Assembly: GCF_014284125.1 (NCBI RefSeq) | Contig: NZ_JACOFX010000010.1 | Location: 62,001 to 126,000 of the forward strand | DNA: 64,000 bases | Origin: Undibacterium umbellatum | Lineage (GTDB): Bacteria > Pseudomonadota > Gammaproteobacteria > Burkholderiales > Burkholderiaceae_D | Direction of reading: 5' to 3' | In this document: positions 19,222 to 28,689 of the stretch, in pieces | Numbering within the stretch: position 1 is the stretch's first letter | Layout: each line of letters starts with the position of its first letter | Notes under the pieces: model-generated | What the model saw: the letters and a program-made list of their open reading frames with translations, nothing else | Databases searched by the model: none | What the model was told of the DNA's origin: nothing | Program-made: the position numbers and the translations under genes

Positions 19222-21073
19222 CTGGCGCTATACTGGCAGTAGTCTGGTCAGGCAGACGATGGCTAAAACGATGCAGCAATTGCTTGCCGATGAAATCAAC
19301 CAAGGCCAACTGTGACCAGCGTGGCGTAAAGGTATGATCTGCTCCATTAAAAAATTTGAGGCAGATGCGTTCGCTCTTGCCCAATAATTTGGCATGCCTG
19401 CCGAATTGCTCGGTCATGACATCGACTGCCGTATCACTGGCTTCATAGATCAGTACCAGCTCGGTGCCGCGTGCTTCCAGGTCCTGGAAATTGCGTACGA
19501 CATGACCTAGGAAAAGATTATTGTGCATCAAATAGGTGCTCAGCAATTGCCAGTGGGTACGCAGGCGTTTGCCCACGCGTCGCAGTAAATTGCCGCCTAT
19601 CTGACGAAAATCCACTTGGCCCTTGATAACCCGTTTCCATGTGTCGCCTTTGGCTAGCGCCTGCACATAAAAATGGGTAGATTTAATGGTGGCTTTCTTG
19701 CGAGCCTCGATGGTGTCGCCTTCACGCCAGCGATAGGTCAACTGGTTTATCAGGACCAGGCCAGTGACGCGCTCATCCCTGAGCGCACTTAAGTAAGCCA
19801 TGTAGGCACCTGAGCACAAACCCGTCATGACAAAAGAGGGGCTGTGGTATTTACCTTGCATGAAATACATGGCGCTGCTCAGGTCATCCACCCCTGAGTC
19901 TGCATGGACATCGTTTTCTTTCTCATCCGGTGTTGCCCTGCTATACCCTATCCCCGATTTGTCAAAACGCAAAACATAGAAACCCTGACTTGCCAGGTTG
20001 CGTGCCAGTGTGACATACAAACGGTGATTACCTACCCGGTGATTGGCGCCGATATTGCACAGAATCACACAAGGCAAGGCGCGCGCATCTGCACTTGAAG
20101 GATGGCTGACTATGCCGTTCATGCCTTCAAATTCGACCAGTTCTTCCACTACCACAGCATTGCCAAGATGGATGCTGGCACTGTGCCTGTTCACTGGCAG
20201 CACGCGACTACCAGTTTCGTGCAAAGGAAAATATCTCCCCAGCCAGCCTGACATCGCTTGCCAGATTGCAGCAGGCACGACAGTATCATGCGCATCTTCG
20301 CGCATCATTGCAGAATAGCCAGGCAATGCCGACAGATGCAGGGCATGGTCGTGATGGTGCCAGGCTTGTACCAGCTTGTCATCCTGACCTGTAATATCGT
20401 CGCGCTGCTGTAAAAAAACGGGCATGGCTGGCGCAGGCAGCTTGCTCAAATCCAGCTTGCCCAGGCTGCTGCGGGTTGCTGCGGTGAATTCATAGCCCGT
20501 TAGCTCATCATCTGTTGTGACATGATTGGGGTCTATGGTCTGGTCAGGGTCAACTTCTGCCTTCAATGAACTCATGCTACGCAGTACCAGCATTTCACGG
20601 GCATAAGCACGTCCGGAAATAACCGGAGCCATCAGCATGAGAGCCTTGGCATCAATCTCTGCCGCTACTGTCCCTGCCAACAACGCACCCAGACGCAAAC
20701 CAAACAGGGCGATATGCTCCACCCCTGCCATCTGGCGCAATTGCCTGGCGGCCTGGCGTATATTTTCCTGCCACAATGCGACCCTGTCACCACCATCAAC
20801 ATCCACGGCATCGCCACTATTGTTATAGTCAAAAAAGCAGACATCGAAACCGGCTTTTGCCAGATGAATGGCCAGATGCTTATACGACAGATAGGACACC
20901 ATGTATTCATGGCCAAACGGAGGGCAAAGCACCACGCCACACTGGCGACTGCCACCAGCATCACGTACCCTGGCAGGGTGATACCAGCCCAGCATGGGCG
21001 CAGCCGCATCGCCAAACCAGAAGGCTTGCGGTGTAAATAAAATGTCTTTGCTTGGATACTGTTGTGTTGCCAA
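19172..21073 (-). CDS. double-domain alpha/beta hydrolase
   Basis: The 633 residues form two alpha/beta-hydrolase folds. Domain 1 (about 10-275) has the elbow FGLRLGA with Arg where the nucleophile Ser should be, as I recall for hydrolases associated with exosortase systems. Domain 2 (about 310-610) has the elbow TGLCSGAY with Cys at the nucleophile position and a late DHTF with the expected His. Domain 1 is probably non-catalytic. The gene is last in a six-gene operon (10-base gap to GH2), and its final 50 bases overlap the convergent flippase gene. Confidence 0.82.
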   Translation of the reverse strand: MATQQYPSKDILFTPQAFWFGDAAAPMLGWYHPARVRDAGGSRQCGVVLCPPFGHEYMVSYLSYKHLAIHLAKAGFDVCFFDYNNSGDAVDVDGGDRVALWQENIRQAARQLRQMAGVEHIALFGLRLGALLAGTVAAEIDAKALMLMAPVISGRAYAREMLVLRSMSSLKAEVDPDQTIDPNHVTTDDELTGYEFTAATRSSLGKLDLSKLPAPAMPVFLQQRDDITGQDDKLVQAWHHHDHALHLSALPGYSAMMREDAHDTVVPAAIWQAMSGWLGRYFPLHETGSRVLPVNRHSASIHLGNAVVVEELVEFEGMNGIVSHPSSADARALPCVILCNIGANHRVGNHRLYVTLARNLASQGFYVLRFDKSGIGYSRATPDEKENDVHADSGVDDLSSAMYFMQGKYHSPSFVMTGLCSGAYMAYLSALRDERVTGLVLINQLTYRWREGDTIEARKKATIKSTHFYVQALAKGDTWKRVIKGQVDFRQIGGNLLRRVGKRLRTHWQLLSTYLMHNNLFLGHVVRNFQDLEARGTELVLIYEASDTAVDVMTEQFGRHAKLLGKSERICLKFFNGADHTFTPRWSQLALVDFIGKQLLHRFSHRLPDQTTASIAPVRVRLEEEPVSADAAK

Positions 21074-21083
21074 ATCTGCCCCG

Positions 21084-23645
21084 CTAAGTCACCGTCTTAT
21101 TTGCAATATCATTTGCAATACTATTTGCCGTACTATTCACGATCGCCACCCGGACACTCGCCAATCCATTTTGCGCTTGCACATGGCCTGGTTTGATGGC
21201 CGTGCCAGGCAAGACAGTCAATGGGACTTGCCTGCTGCTGCCGGGTGCCATGTGGAAGTAATTATCCTCGGGCAGCAAGCCCGGAATTTGTATGGACACG
21301 GCCTGCGCCAGTTTTTGCGTGCTTAGGTGCAGGATGTGCTTTCCATCTGCATCCACGCTGCAATGTGCCTGCAAACCCAGATCCGCATGCATGACCAGCT
21401 GATGGCCTTGCGGGAAATGGAAGTCCGCGGCAATTGCCCGCTCATGTCCTTGTTGATATAAGGCTGCCTCCACTACATCATGTCCTGCGGGACCAAATCT
21501 GTAGGCATAACTGGTATCGATAAAATGCGGCAAGAGGGCATAATCCTGTACTTTGATAGCGGCATGTGCCGCCACCTGCACGGCAATACGGCCATGGGCG
21601 ACGCGGGTTTCAGCATGGCGATAAAGATTCAGTTCCAGCTCCCCCTTGAATTCTTCAGGGCCGTCATTGATGACATGCAGGGCCAGACCATTCAAGCCTT
21701 CATCCGTAATCAGAACCGTCAGCACTGCCATGGCACGCTTCAGATAATAATAGGCAGCCTTGGGCTTGCCATTGGCATCGATAATACCCCAGCCTGCACC
21801 TGGCCTTAAATCACGCCAGAACCAGATCAGGGCACCATGGCAGCTTGATCCGGCGCGACGCCATTCAGCCATGGTGCTGGCCATCACTTCGCCAGTCGTG
21901 GTGCGTGCCAGAGAGAGGTAGCGTTCACGATATGCATAACGCAGGCTGGCAGGGTTTACCTTGTACAGCTCCGCCATATAATGATCGCGCACATCTTCAA
22001 AATCCCATCCTGTGCCATTGTCACGCGGTATGCCCTGCTTCCAGGCTGGATGCGGGCCTGGCGTTTCGCCGTTCTTCAGCATACTGTCAATTAGATCATC
22101 GTCAGGCATATTCGAGAAACCCAGGCATTCCGAAGTAAAACGCAGTGCGCTACGGCGTGCATCATCGAGTGGCCGCAAATAAGCACCGACGCCAAAATAA
22201 TGGGCAACGCCACTGTCCAGCTGGAAAGGCATGACACCGCCGCTAGGGCTGGATGGCCAGTACTGCACATCAGGACGATATTGCTGACATAACTCTGGCA
22301 GCGCCTGCGCAAAAAATATATTGCGCCAGAGTTCGGCTGGCTGACCCAGCATGGCTGCCTGTTGTTCCACTTCGCTGTTGCCGCAGACGACGGCGATGCA
22401 GGGTGAGATCTGAGTACGCTGCAAGAATTGCTGCACTTCTATCTTGATGCTGGCTGCAAATGCGGCATCGGTCACCGGGTAATCCATATTGGCAAACATG
22501 CAGTCTTGCCAGATCAGGATACCGAGTTCATCACACAGACCATAAAACCCATCCGTCTCGTACACCATGGTGCCAACGACGCGCAGCATATTCATGCCGG
22601 CATCGCGTGCCAGCGTCAGCATCTGGTGTAAATCATTTCCCTCATTTTGCAGGGAAATCACATCGACCGGCGTCCAGCAAGCACCACGGCAAAACACGGG
22701 AACATCATTCACGTGCAGATTGAAATCACCGTCGCGCTGATCGACTTTTATCTGCCGGAAACCGGTACGACCCAGGTCCACAATGTGATCACAATCAGCG
22801 CATGCAATATACAATTCCAGCGTATACAGTGCAGCATCGCCATGTGTATGTGGCCACCATTTTTTGACATCAGGAAGGTGACACAGACCTAGGATACGAT
22901 ATTGCTGGTCACCCAGGCTTTGCCAGTTCAAGTCAAATTCTTGTTCACCAACTTTTATAGTGATGGCAGTCAATGCCTGCACACTTTGCACCGTCAATTC
23001 GATTTCCAGTCGTCCAGCTGCGCAATCAAGTCTGCTTGTGATGTCCTTGCTAATAATGCGGACTGGGCTTTTCAATTCCAGCATGATGGGGCGGTACGGC
23101 CCTACCGGCGCTACCGATGGTGACCAACCCGGCATGCGGCCCAGCAGGCTGGTACGTATCCAGCGCAACTGCTGTTGCTCTACCAGTCGGGTTTTCCAGC
23201 GCGGGCGGGGTCGGCGTTGTTCCAGCAGGGTATGCAATGCCAGGAAACGCAGGCTCAAGCGACCTTTGCCATTAATTGCCTGTGCAGTCAGATCAATACT
23301 GTGGGCGACAAACATGTTGTCGCTATGCAGAATGGCACGATCATTCCAGTAGACTTCGACATGAGTGGCAAGTCCATCAAAGTGCAGGTAAGCAGCATTT
23401 TCTGGCAAATCCAGCTCGCAAAAATACCATACATCTAGCGCATCGAGATTGTCTTTGCCATATTCGAATTGAGCGGCGGCGCGAAGCGCGCCGGCGATGG
23501 TGCCTGGCACTTGCGCCGTAAATATTGCAGACTTTGCCTCATGCAATGTCGATGGTAAGGTATAACTGCCACCATGCACTTGCATGACTTGCCAGTCGGC
23601 AGAGAGTGGAATAAGCTGATTTTTTATATCCACAAAATCACTCAC
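21084..23645 (-). CDS. glycoside hydrolase family 2, beta-mannosidase-like
   Basis: This is an 853-residue GH2 enzyme with sugar-binding, immunoglobulin-like and TIM-barrel domains in the family order. The acid/base Glu is in VVCGNSEVEQ and the nucleophile Glu in FTSECLGFSN. Both resemble beta-mannosidases more than beta-galactosidases. There is no signal peptide, so it acts in the cytoplasm. It overlaps the DUF1839 gene by 8 bases, which ties it to the amino-acid carrier genes. The last residues form a short repeat (NSTANSIANDIANKTVT). A glycosidase in this gene set is unexpected; it may trim or transfer a sugar on the product. Confidence 0.87.
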   Translation of the reverse strand: MSDFVDIKNQLIPLSADWQVMQVHGGSYTLPSTLHEAKSAIFTAQVPGTIAGALRAAAQFEYGKDNLDALDVWYFCELDLPENAAYLHFDGLATHVEVYWNDRAILHSDNMFVAHSIDLTAQAINGKGRLSLRFLALHTLLEQRRPRPRWKTRLVEQQQLRWIRTSLLGRMPGWSPSVAPVGPYRPIMLELKSPVRIISKDITSRLDCAAGRLEIELTVQSVQALTAITIKVGEQEFDLNWQSLGDQQYRILGLCHLPDVKKWWPHTHGDAALYTLELYIACADCDHIVDLGRTGFRQIKVDQRDGDFNLHVNDVPVFCRGACWTPVDVISLQNEGNDLHQMLTLARDAGMNMLRVVGTMVYETDGFYGLCDELGILIWQDCMFANMDYPVTDAAFAASIKIEVQQFLQRTQISPCIAVVCGNSEVEQQAAMLGQPAELWRNIFFAQALPELCQQYRPDVQYWPSSPSGGVMPFQLDSGVAHYFGVGAYLRPLDDARRSALRFTSECLGFSNMPDDDLIDSMLKNGETPGPHPAWKQGIPRDNGTGWDFEDVRDHYMAELYKVNPASLRYAYRERYLSLARTTTGEVMASTMAEWRRAGSSCHGALIWFWRDLRPGAGWGIIDANGKPKAAYYYLKRAMAVLTVLITDEGLNGLALHVINDGPEEFKGELELNLYRHAETRVAHGRIAVQVAAHAAIKVQDYALLPHFIDTSYAYRFGPAGHDVVEAALYQQGHERAIAADFHFPQGHQLVMHADLGLQAHCSVDADGKHILHLSTQKLAQAVSIQIPGLLPEDNYFHMAPGSSRQVPLTVLPGTAIKPGHVQAQNGLASVRVAIVNSTANSIANDIANKTVT

Positions 23646-24633
23646 TGACCGGGCTAGCTAAGCTGACATCAAGCGCATCCATGCCCTGTTGCCAATGCAG
23701 GGAAATCTGTTCCAGCAAAGGAGCCAGGTCCACCGCTTTTTTTCCCATGACGGCTCTGGCGGTTTTCAGCAGCAAGGTCTTGGTAACCTCAGAGATGCTC
23801 TCAAATTCTATCGCCGCCACTTCAAACTGCACGGGCTGGTGTTGTTGCAACCAGCGCAGATAATGCGCACCCAGGCTGAAGCCTGCACCGAGTTGACGCA
23901 GGCTGGCAAAGGCATAGGCATGAAAGGCCGACATACCCTCCTCCTTCAATTGCTCTACATCGCGGATGAAGACTGGCAGAAACAGGCTGACAGGATTATT
24001 GCGCGGACGTCTGGCCAGGTATTTTCTCAAGAGTGGCAAAGAGATCACTGCAAGTTCTGCATCTGTTTTATGTTGCACATGATCGAGGCGTACGAACTCG
24101 GCAAACAGCGGCATGAATGCAGGGTCATGAGGTTTGCCTACCCTGAAAGTTTCGACAAAATCTTCACCCTGTAACTCATGGTAGCTGCTATTGTGAAAAT
24201 AGCCGAGCTTCTGCCGCTCCAGGTCGATTTCCTGTAAGGCTATGGTGGTCTTGACGTGATTCGCGCGGTAGTCTGTACCTTCGGTATCGGGCAAGTAAAA
24301 TGAATCTGCCTCTGTCAGCACCAGGCGGCCCCGACCAAGCTGTATGCTGGCATTGCTGAGCAAGCCGCGCCAGACATTGAGCTCTTGCACATCGATGCCA
24401 TACAGGGCAAACAAGTCTTCATGCGGCGGCTTGTAAAACGTCCACTGGTCGCCATCAAAATCATTGGCAAACACCATGGGCAGGCAAGCCAGCGGATTCA
24501 GTCCTTGCGCATGCAAGACTTCTATCCAGACATCGATATAGCAATTGGTCTCTGCCCAGGAGCGGTCAGCACCATGCAAGGCATGTGGCTGATAGGTACT
24601 GGCAATGATCGGCTTTAAAGCGTGCAGGCTCAT
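23638..24633 (-). CDS. DUF1839 family protein
   Basis: The 331-residue protein starts at ATG 24633, 7 bases after the stop of the amino acid:[carrier protein] ligase; longer starts would lie inside that gene. The family is known from gene neighbourhoods of such ligases in rhizobia and Burkholderiales but has no proven activity. Visible features are an early conserved block (TNCYIDVWIEVLHAQGLNPLAC) with Cys, Asp and Glu, and a helical C-terminal half. It may transfer the activated amino acid from the carrier to its acceptor; that role is inferred from context. Confidence 0.85.
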   Translation of the reverse strand: MSLHALKPIIASTYQPHALHGADRSWAETNCYIDVWIEVLHAQGLNPLACLPMVFANDFDGDQWTFYKPPHEDLFALYGIDVQELNVWRGLLSNASIQLGRGRLVLTEADSFYLPDTEGTDYRANHVKTTIALQEIDLERQKLGYFHNSSYHELQGEDFVETFRVGKPHDPAFMPLFAEFVRLDHVQHKTDAELAVISLPLLRKYLARRPRNNPVSLFLPVFIRDVEQLKEEGMSAFHAYAFASLRQLGAGFSLGAHYLRWLQQHQPVQFEVAAIEFESISEVTKTLLLKTARAVMGKKAVDLAPLLEQISLHWQQGMDALDVSLASPVSE

Positions 24634-24640
24634 GACCACA

Positions 24641-25552
24641 TCATGACCATAATAAGTCGCGGGTAGCCTGAGGCCAGTTCTCTGGCTGCATGCCATGGGT
24701 CTTGAACAATGCCATGACGATACGTTCCAGGCCAAAGCCCAGGCAGGCGGTATGGGCCAGCTCACCATTTTGCTGATAAATCTCAAACAGTTTGCCGAAA
24801 TGATCCTGGTGATAATTGAAGGAACAAACCGCCGTCGGTTTGGCTTCGGAAATCACAGGCACAAGCACTTCAAACTTCAATTGCTGTTCACGCTGGTTGG
24901 CGGCCAGCATGCGGCCACCACGACCAAAGAAAGGATCAGAAGCGACATCTGAATGTGCAGGCAAACCCAGGGACTTCAAAATATCCAGACCACGTTGCAG
25001 CCAGATATCTCGCCATGCCACCACCATGTCGGGTGTGCCAACACGAACGAATTCACGCACACGGAATGACTGCATGCGAGTCGGCTCTGGCGAAGGCTCA
25101 TTCCTGAACACCCAGTTTTGCATGTCTACCAGACGTCCCTCGGGAGGAACAGTACCACTGAAACTGGGGTAAACCGGATAGCAGGCCGCTGGCGTCAAAC
25201 ACACTGCCGTCATGGTTTGAAGATGCGTCCAGGGGCGGCCTTCATGGACGTTTTCTATTAGTTCTTTATGCTGGGCTTCATTGCCGGTAAAACTGAAAAT
25301 AGTTCCCGCCAGTTGCGGGAAGGAGTCGAGGTATTCACTGCGCTCCAGCACCTTGCGGTCAAGGCAGGGCGGGAAAGACATTTTGACCGCACCGTCATTG
25401 GCAGCCACGCGGCTGACATAATCGTCGAAGCGACGCAGCACATCTTCAAATACTGGGCCACGGCCAAAAATACCTTGCACGCCAACGGGGATGATATGAC
25501 CAGCAGCGATCAGGTCATCGGTCAGGCCTTCGGGGGAAAAATCGATAGACAT
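24641..25552 (-). CDS. amino acid:[carrier protein] ligase (SerRS-like)
   Basis: This family resembles the catalytic core of atypical seryl-tRNA synthetases but has lost the tRNA-binding domain. It activates an amino acid (Gly or Ala in characterised rhizobial members) and loads it on the phosphopantetheine of a small carrier protein. The 303 residues contain the expected zinc ligands C124 (PAACYPVY), E167 (RVREFVRVG) and C270 (HTACLGFGLERI); the last stretch is class II motif 3. The carrier protein gene is two genes upstream in the same operon. The amino acid used here cannot be read from the sequence. Confidence 0.92.
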   Translation of the reverse strand: MSIDFSPEGLTDDLIAAGHIIPVGVQGIFGRGPVFEDVLRRFDDYVSRVAANDGAVKMSFPPCLDRKVLERSEYLDSFPQLAGTIFSFTGNEAQHKELIENVHEGRPWTHLQTMTAVCLTPAACYPVYPSFSGTVPPEGRLVDMQNWVFRNEPSPEPTRMQSFRVREFVRVGTPDMVVAWRDIWLQRGLDILKSLGLPAHSDVASDPFFGRGGRMLAANQREQQLKFEVLVPVISEAKPTAVCSFNYHQDHFGKLFEIYQQNGELAHTACLGFGLERIVMALFKTHGMQPENWPQATRDLLWS

Positions 25553-25563
25553 GTCAGCCTTTC

Positions 25564-26745
25564 CTAATCGTCTTTGAGTACCAGCAGCAAATTCGCATTG
25601 GTGGCCAGAATGCGGTCGTTGCCCACCATGATGGCCGCCGAATGTGCATCACGCAGATGGCGGCTCATGCTGAACTTGCTATCGTTTTTATAACCCAGTA
25701 TGCCGCAAATGGATAAGGCCTTGGTGACGATTTGCGGTAGCGCCTGGGTCGCATCTATCTTCAGGTTATTCATCTTCAGCGAATAGCCCATGGAAGTCAG
25801 GATACCGACTGCCGCATCATCGGCTACTGACAGGGCTTCATATTCAGTCAGGCAGGCTTGTACGGACGTACGCAGGCTTTGCATCATGCTGACCAGCTCC
25901 GCCAGGCGCAGGGCTGTTGGCGGCACGGTGCCGGGATTGGCGCGCGCCTGGCCACGGACAAAGGCCCTGGCCTTGTTCACAGCTGCAGCGGCGCAACCCA
26001 TCCAGCATCCACCCCAGAGCAGATGTGATACCGGCACCACGGTTTGCGCCGACATATCACCAAACGGCACATCGATAATCTGTGCCACATCGCCAGTAGC
26101 TGTCATGAGGAAGGGCGGGCTGCATGTGCCACGCATACCCATGGTATCCCAGCCGCCTTTTTGCTCCAGCGTGTAGTCAGCCTTGCGCACCAGCACCAGG
26201 GACTGATCACTATTGGCTGCATCGGGATTACGTCTGGCAGTGACCAACAGATCATCTGCCTGAGCACCGTAAGAAATCGTGGTGGCGTCCTTGACCAGTT
26301 TGAAGTGTTGCCCATCCATTTTGACTGCACAGCTACTGCGACGCATTTCACCACCGACACCGACCTCGGAAGTCACAGAAGCGATCAAGTATTGATGGGC
26401 GACCAGCTCGCGCAAATAATTCTGGTACCAGAGATTATCCATGGCATGCCGGACTATGCTGATGACCTGTATCTGGTGCATGGCATAGATCATCGCCGTG
26501 GCTGCGCATTCACGCGCCAGGATTTCCACGACTTGCACCAGCTCAGTCAAACTGAGGCCCGCACCACCCATTGCCACCGGCACGTAGGCACTTAAGAGTT
26601 TCTCCCGCTTGAGAGCCGAGACGGCTTCAAGAGGGAAGCGCGCCTCCTGATCAACTGCGTTCGCGTGCGGCGCGGCAAATTCCCTGGCGACCAGCCTGGC
26701 CGCCAATATCATGGGTGAAGAGGCTGAGGTATCCATGGCGTCCAT
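25564..26745 (-). CDS. acyl-CoA dehydrogenase-family flavoprotein
   Basis: The 393-residue protein has the acyl-CoA dehydrogenase fold: helical N-terminal domain (AAPHANAVDQEARFPLEAVS), central beta domain (YLIASVTSEVGVGGEMRRSS) and C-terminal helices. The usual catalytic Glu near the C-terminus is not obvious. The stop of the carrier protein gene is one base away, so its substrate is probably an aminoacyl group held on that carrier. Relatives in antibiotic pathways oxidise carrier-bound amino acids. FAD use is inferred from the family. Confidence 0.88.
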   Translation of the reverse strand: MDAMDTSASSPMILAARLVAREFAAPHANAVDQEARFPLEAVSALKREKLLSAYVPVAMGGAGLSLTELVQVVEILARECAATAMIYAMHQIQVISIVRHAMDNLWYQNYLRELVAHQYLIASVTSEVGVGGEMRRSSCAVKMDGQHFKLVKDATTISYGAQADDLLVTARRNPDAANSDQSLVLVRKADYTLEQKGGWDTMGMRGTCSPPFLMTATGDVAQIIDVPFGDMSAQTVVPVSHLLWGGCWMGCAAAAVNKARAFVRGQARANPGTVPPTALRLAELVSMMQSLRTSVQACLTEYEALSVADDAAVGILTSMGYSLKMNNLKIDATQALPQIVTKALSICGILGYKNDSKFSMSRHLRDAHSAAIMVGNDRILATNANLLLVLKDD

Positions 26746-26746
26746 A

Positions 26747-26986
26747 TCATGCCGTCAATTCTTCTATCGCTGCATGAATGGCATCGATGCTTTCAAACAC
26801 ACTGCGTTTCAGCATGCGGTCAGGAAATTCCAGATCAAAAGCATCTTCCAGGGCCAGCATAACATTCACACTGGCATGCGATGTCATGCCCGCTTCATAC
26901 AGGTCGGCATCATCAGCCAGGCTATCGATATTGGCAGAAAATTTGCCATGATCCTTCAATACCTGGCGTATCTGTTGTTTGCTCAT
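26747..26986 (-). CDS. acyl/aminoacyl carrier protein
   Basis: This is a 79-residue carrier protein with modification motif DLYEAGMTSHASV; S36 should receive the phosphopantetheine arm. The start at 26986 is set by an AAAGG ribosome binding site, and an upstream ATG lies in poor context. It is the first gene of the six-gene operon and the probable substrate of the amino acid:[carrier protein] ligase. Its acidic helix II (MLALEDAFDLEFP) is typical of discrete carriers. Confidence 0.92.
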   Translation of the reverse strand: MSKQQIRQVLKDHGKFSANIDSLADDADLYEAGMTSHASVNVMLALEDAFDLEFPDRMLKRSVFESIDAIHAAIEELTA

Positions 26987-27075
26987 ATTGACCTTTCTTA
27001 TGGTTTTTCTGGATGGACAAATTCTTGTTTCGGGATGACGCTGCCGCATTAAAAAATACTTGCGCGCAGTTGCAG

Positions 27076-27100
27076 AAAAACTGTCCATGCAAGTGGACAG
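27076..27100 (-). terminator. Rho-independent terminator before the carrier-protein operon
   Basis: Read on the minus strand, a 7-base-pair stem (CTGTCCA / TGGACAG, 6-base loop) is followed by TTTTT. It lies between the upstream substrate-binding protein gene and the carrier-protein gene, so it insulates the operon or acts as an attenuator in its leader. The rest of the 300-base gap (26987-27286) holds no gene. Confidence 0.7.
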
Positions 27101-27119
27101 CGTCATGCTTTAAGATTAA

Positions 27120-27143
27120 TAGCATAGCCGAATGGCTATGCTA
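27120..27143 (-). terminator. strong hairpin upstream of the terminator
   Basis: A perfect 10-base-pair stem (TAGCATAGCC / GGCTATGCTA) closes a 4-base loop. On the minus strand it is followed by TTAATCTT, a weak T-tract. It lies 20 bases before the stronger terminator. The pair may be tandem terminators of the substrate-binding protein gene or alternative leader structures. Confidence 0.5.
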
Positions 27144-27286
27144 CCGAAGTTAAATTTAGTTACGTTTTGATTGCCACGAAGCAATTAAATACGCGATGAA
27201 AATTGCGATGGACATGCTGCTCACCAACTGAAGTTTTCAGTCAGTGAGCAGATAAAATTGGAAGGAGGGAGACTTGCGGAAAAGAA

Positions 27287-28495
27287 TTATTTGGTGCGTA
27301 CGATCAAGCCACTATTGGCATCTTCCTTATAGGCATAGGCAACCTTGCCGCGCCGGATTTCCCCTATGAAAAGCATGTTTCTGGCGATAGCTTCATGGTC
27401 GTTTTTGGAGAAGGGTTTTTTGTACCGCGAGATCACGGTAGAGGTAGCATCATACTTCATGTCTTCCAATGCCAGTTTGATCTTGTCACCGTCAGTCGAA
27501 TTCGCCTGCATCAATGCCAACGTCAGGATTCTGAGGGCATCATAGGTTTGCGCTGCAGCCACTGCCGAAGGTATGGATTTAACATTATTTATGCGAAAGT
27601 AGTTAAGCACAAATTCATTACTGCGGTTGCTGGCATCATTTTCTATAAAGGTCACAGGCATGCGTGCGCCTTCTGCATTGCCGCCTGCCAGCTCGGTAAA
27701 ACTACGCTGTGACAAAGTCCAGGAACCTGCCAGAGGCACGTTCAATTTGATCTTGCTCATGCTGTTGGCAACCATGGCGCCCTCCGTACTCAGGCAATAC
27801 ACTACGACCACTTGCGCCCCAGCCTGCTTGGCCTTGCTCAGTTGCGCAGTCATATCCTGGTCACCGACCTTGAAGCTTTCCAGTGCCACAGGCGTGATTT
27901 TGCGGTGCTGCAATTCAGTCATCAGGTTTTCCTTGCCGTACATGCCGTAAGGACTATCGTCATGCAAAATGGCAATCTGGGTGAGCTTGCGTTTGTCGAT
28001 GACATCACTCAGGATGACTGAGGGTTGCAGATTATCGCTGGCAGCCAGGCGAAACACATAACTGTCCGGCACGGCTGGTGGCATATATTGCTTGGTGATT
28101 GCCGCCCCGGTGGCAGCACTGATGATCAGTGGCTTTTTACTATCCTGGAATACTTTGGCAGCTTGCAAAGCCACACCCGTATTGGCGAAACCAATCACGG
28201 CCACGACTTTTTCCTTGTCCACCAGCTCTTTTGCCATGGCCACGCCCAACTCAGGCTTGGCCTGATCATCGCGTTCGACCAATTCTATGCGCCGCCCCAT
28301 GACGCCGCCGATCTGGTTGATATCCTGCAGGAACACCTTGGCTCCACCACGTATGCTCTCCCCCATGTCCGAGGAAGATTTGCCAGTAAAAGGTCCGATG
28401 ATGCCTATGCGTATCGTGCCCTCCTCAGCATAAGATGAGAGTGGCAGGCTCAGGCTCAGCAGGAGTCCGGCAAAAAGTCGCGGAAAAGCTCGCAT
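27287..28495 (-). CDS. ABC transporter substrate-binding protein, branched-chain amino acid type
   Basis: The protein has 402 residues with a signal peptide (LFAGLLLSLSLPLSSYAEEG) and a type-1 periplasmic-binding fold starting IRIGIIGPFTGKSSSDMGES. YGMYGKENLM is the usual hinge region. It is distantly related to the binding protein at 11498-12799. It has no permease or ATPase genes nearby. Tandem hairpins end its transcript before the carrier-protein operon. The ligand is not known. Confidence 0.9.
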   Translation of the reverse strand: MRAFPRLFAGLLLSLSLPLSSYAEEGTIRIGIIGPFTGKSSSDMGESIRGGAKVFLQDINQIGGVMGRRIELVERDDQAKPELGVAMAKELVDKEKVVAVIGFANTGVALQAAKVFQDSKKPLIISAATGAAITKQYMPPAVPDSYVFRLAASDNLQPSVILSDVIDKRKLTQIAILHDDSPYGMYGKENLMTELQHRKITPVALESFKVGDQDMTAQLSKAKQAGAQVVVVYCLSTEGAMVANSMSKIKLNVPLAGSWTLSQRSFTELAGGNAEGARMPVTFIENDASNRSNEFVLNYFRINNVKSIPSAVAAAQTYDALRILTLALMQANSTDGDKIKLALEDMKYDATSTVISRYKKPFSKNDHEAIARNMLFIGEIRRGKVAYAYKEDANSGLIVRTK

Positions 28496-28689
28496 GTATT
28501 TGTCTCCAAAATAATATTGTTAGTAAGCAATAGTTTGCACTAGCTTAAGCTGCTGATATGCGAATTTCACGCTTACTTACACTTTCGTTACACTTTTATT
28601 ACAATTTTCCAGGCAGGCTTGCCTGAATACAAGAGAAATGGCACAGTGATGCTGGTGAATACCTGCTCCCTTCTATAAGGACATTCTTC

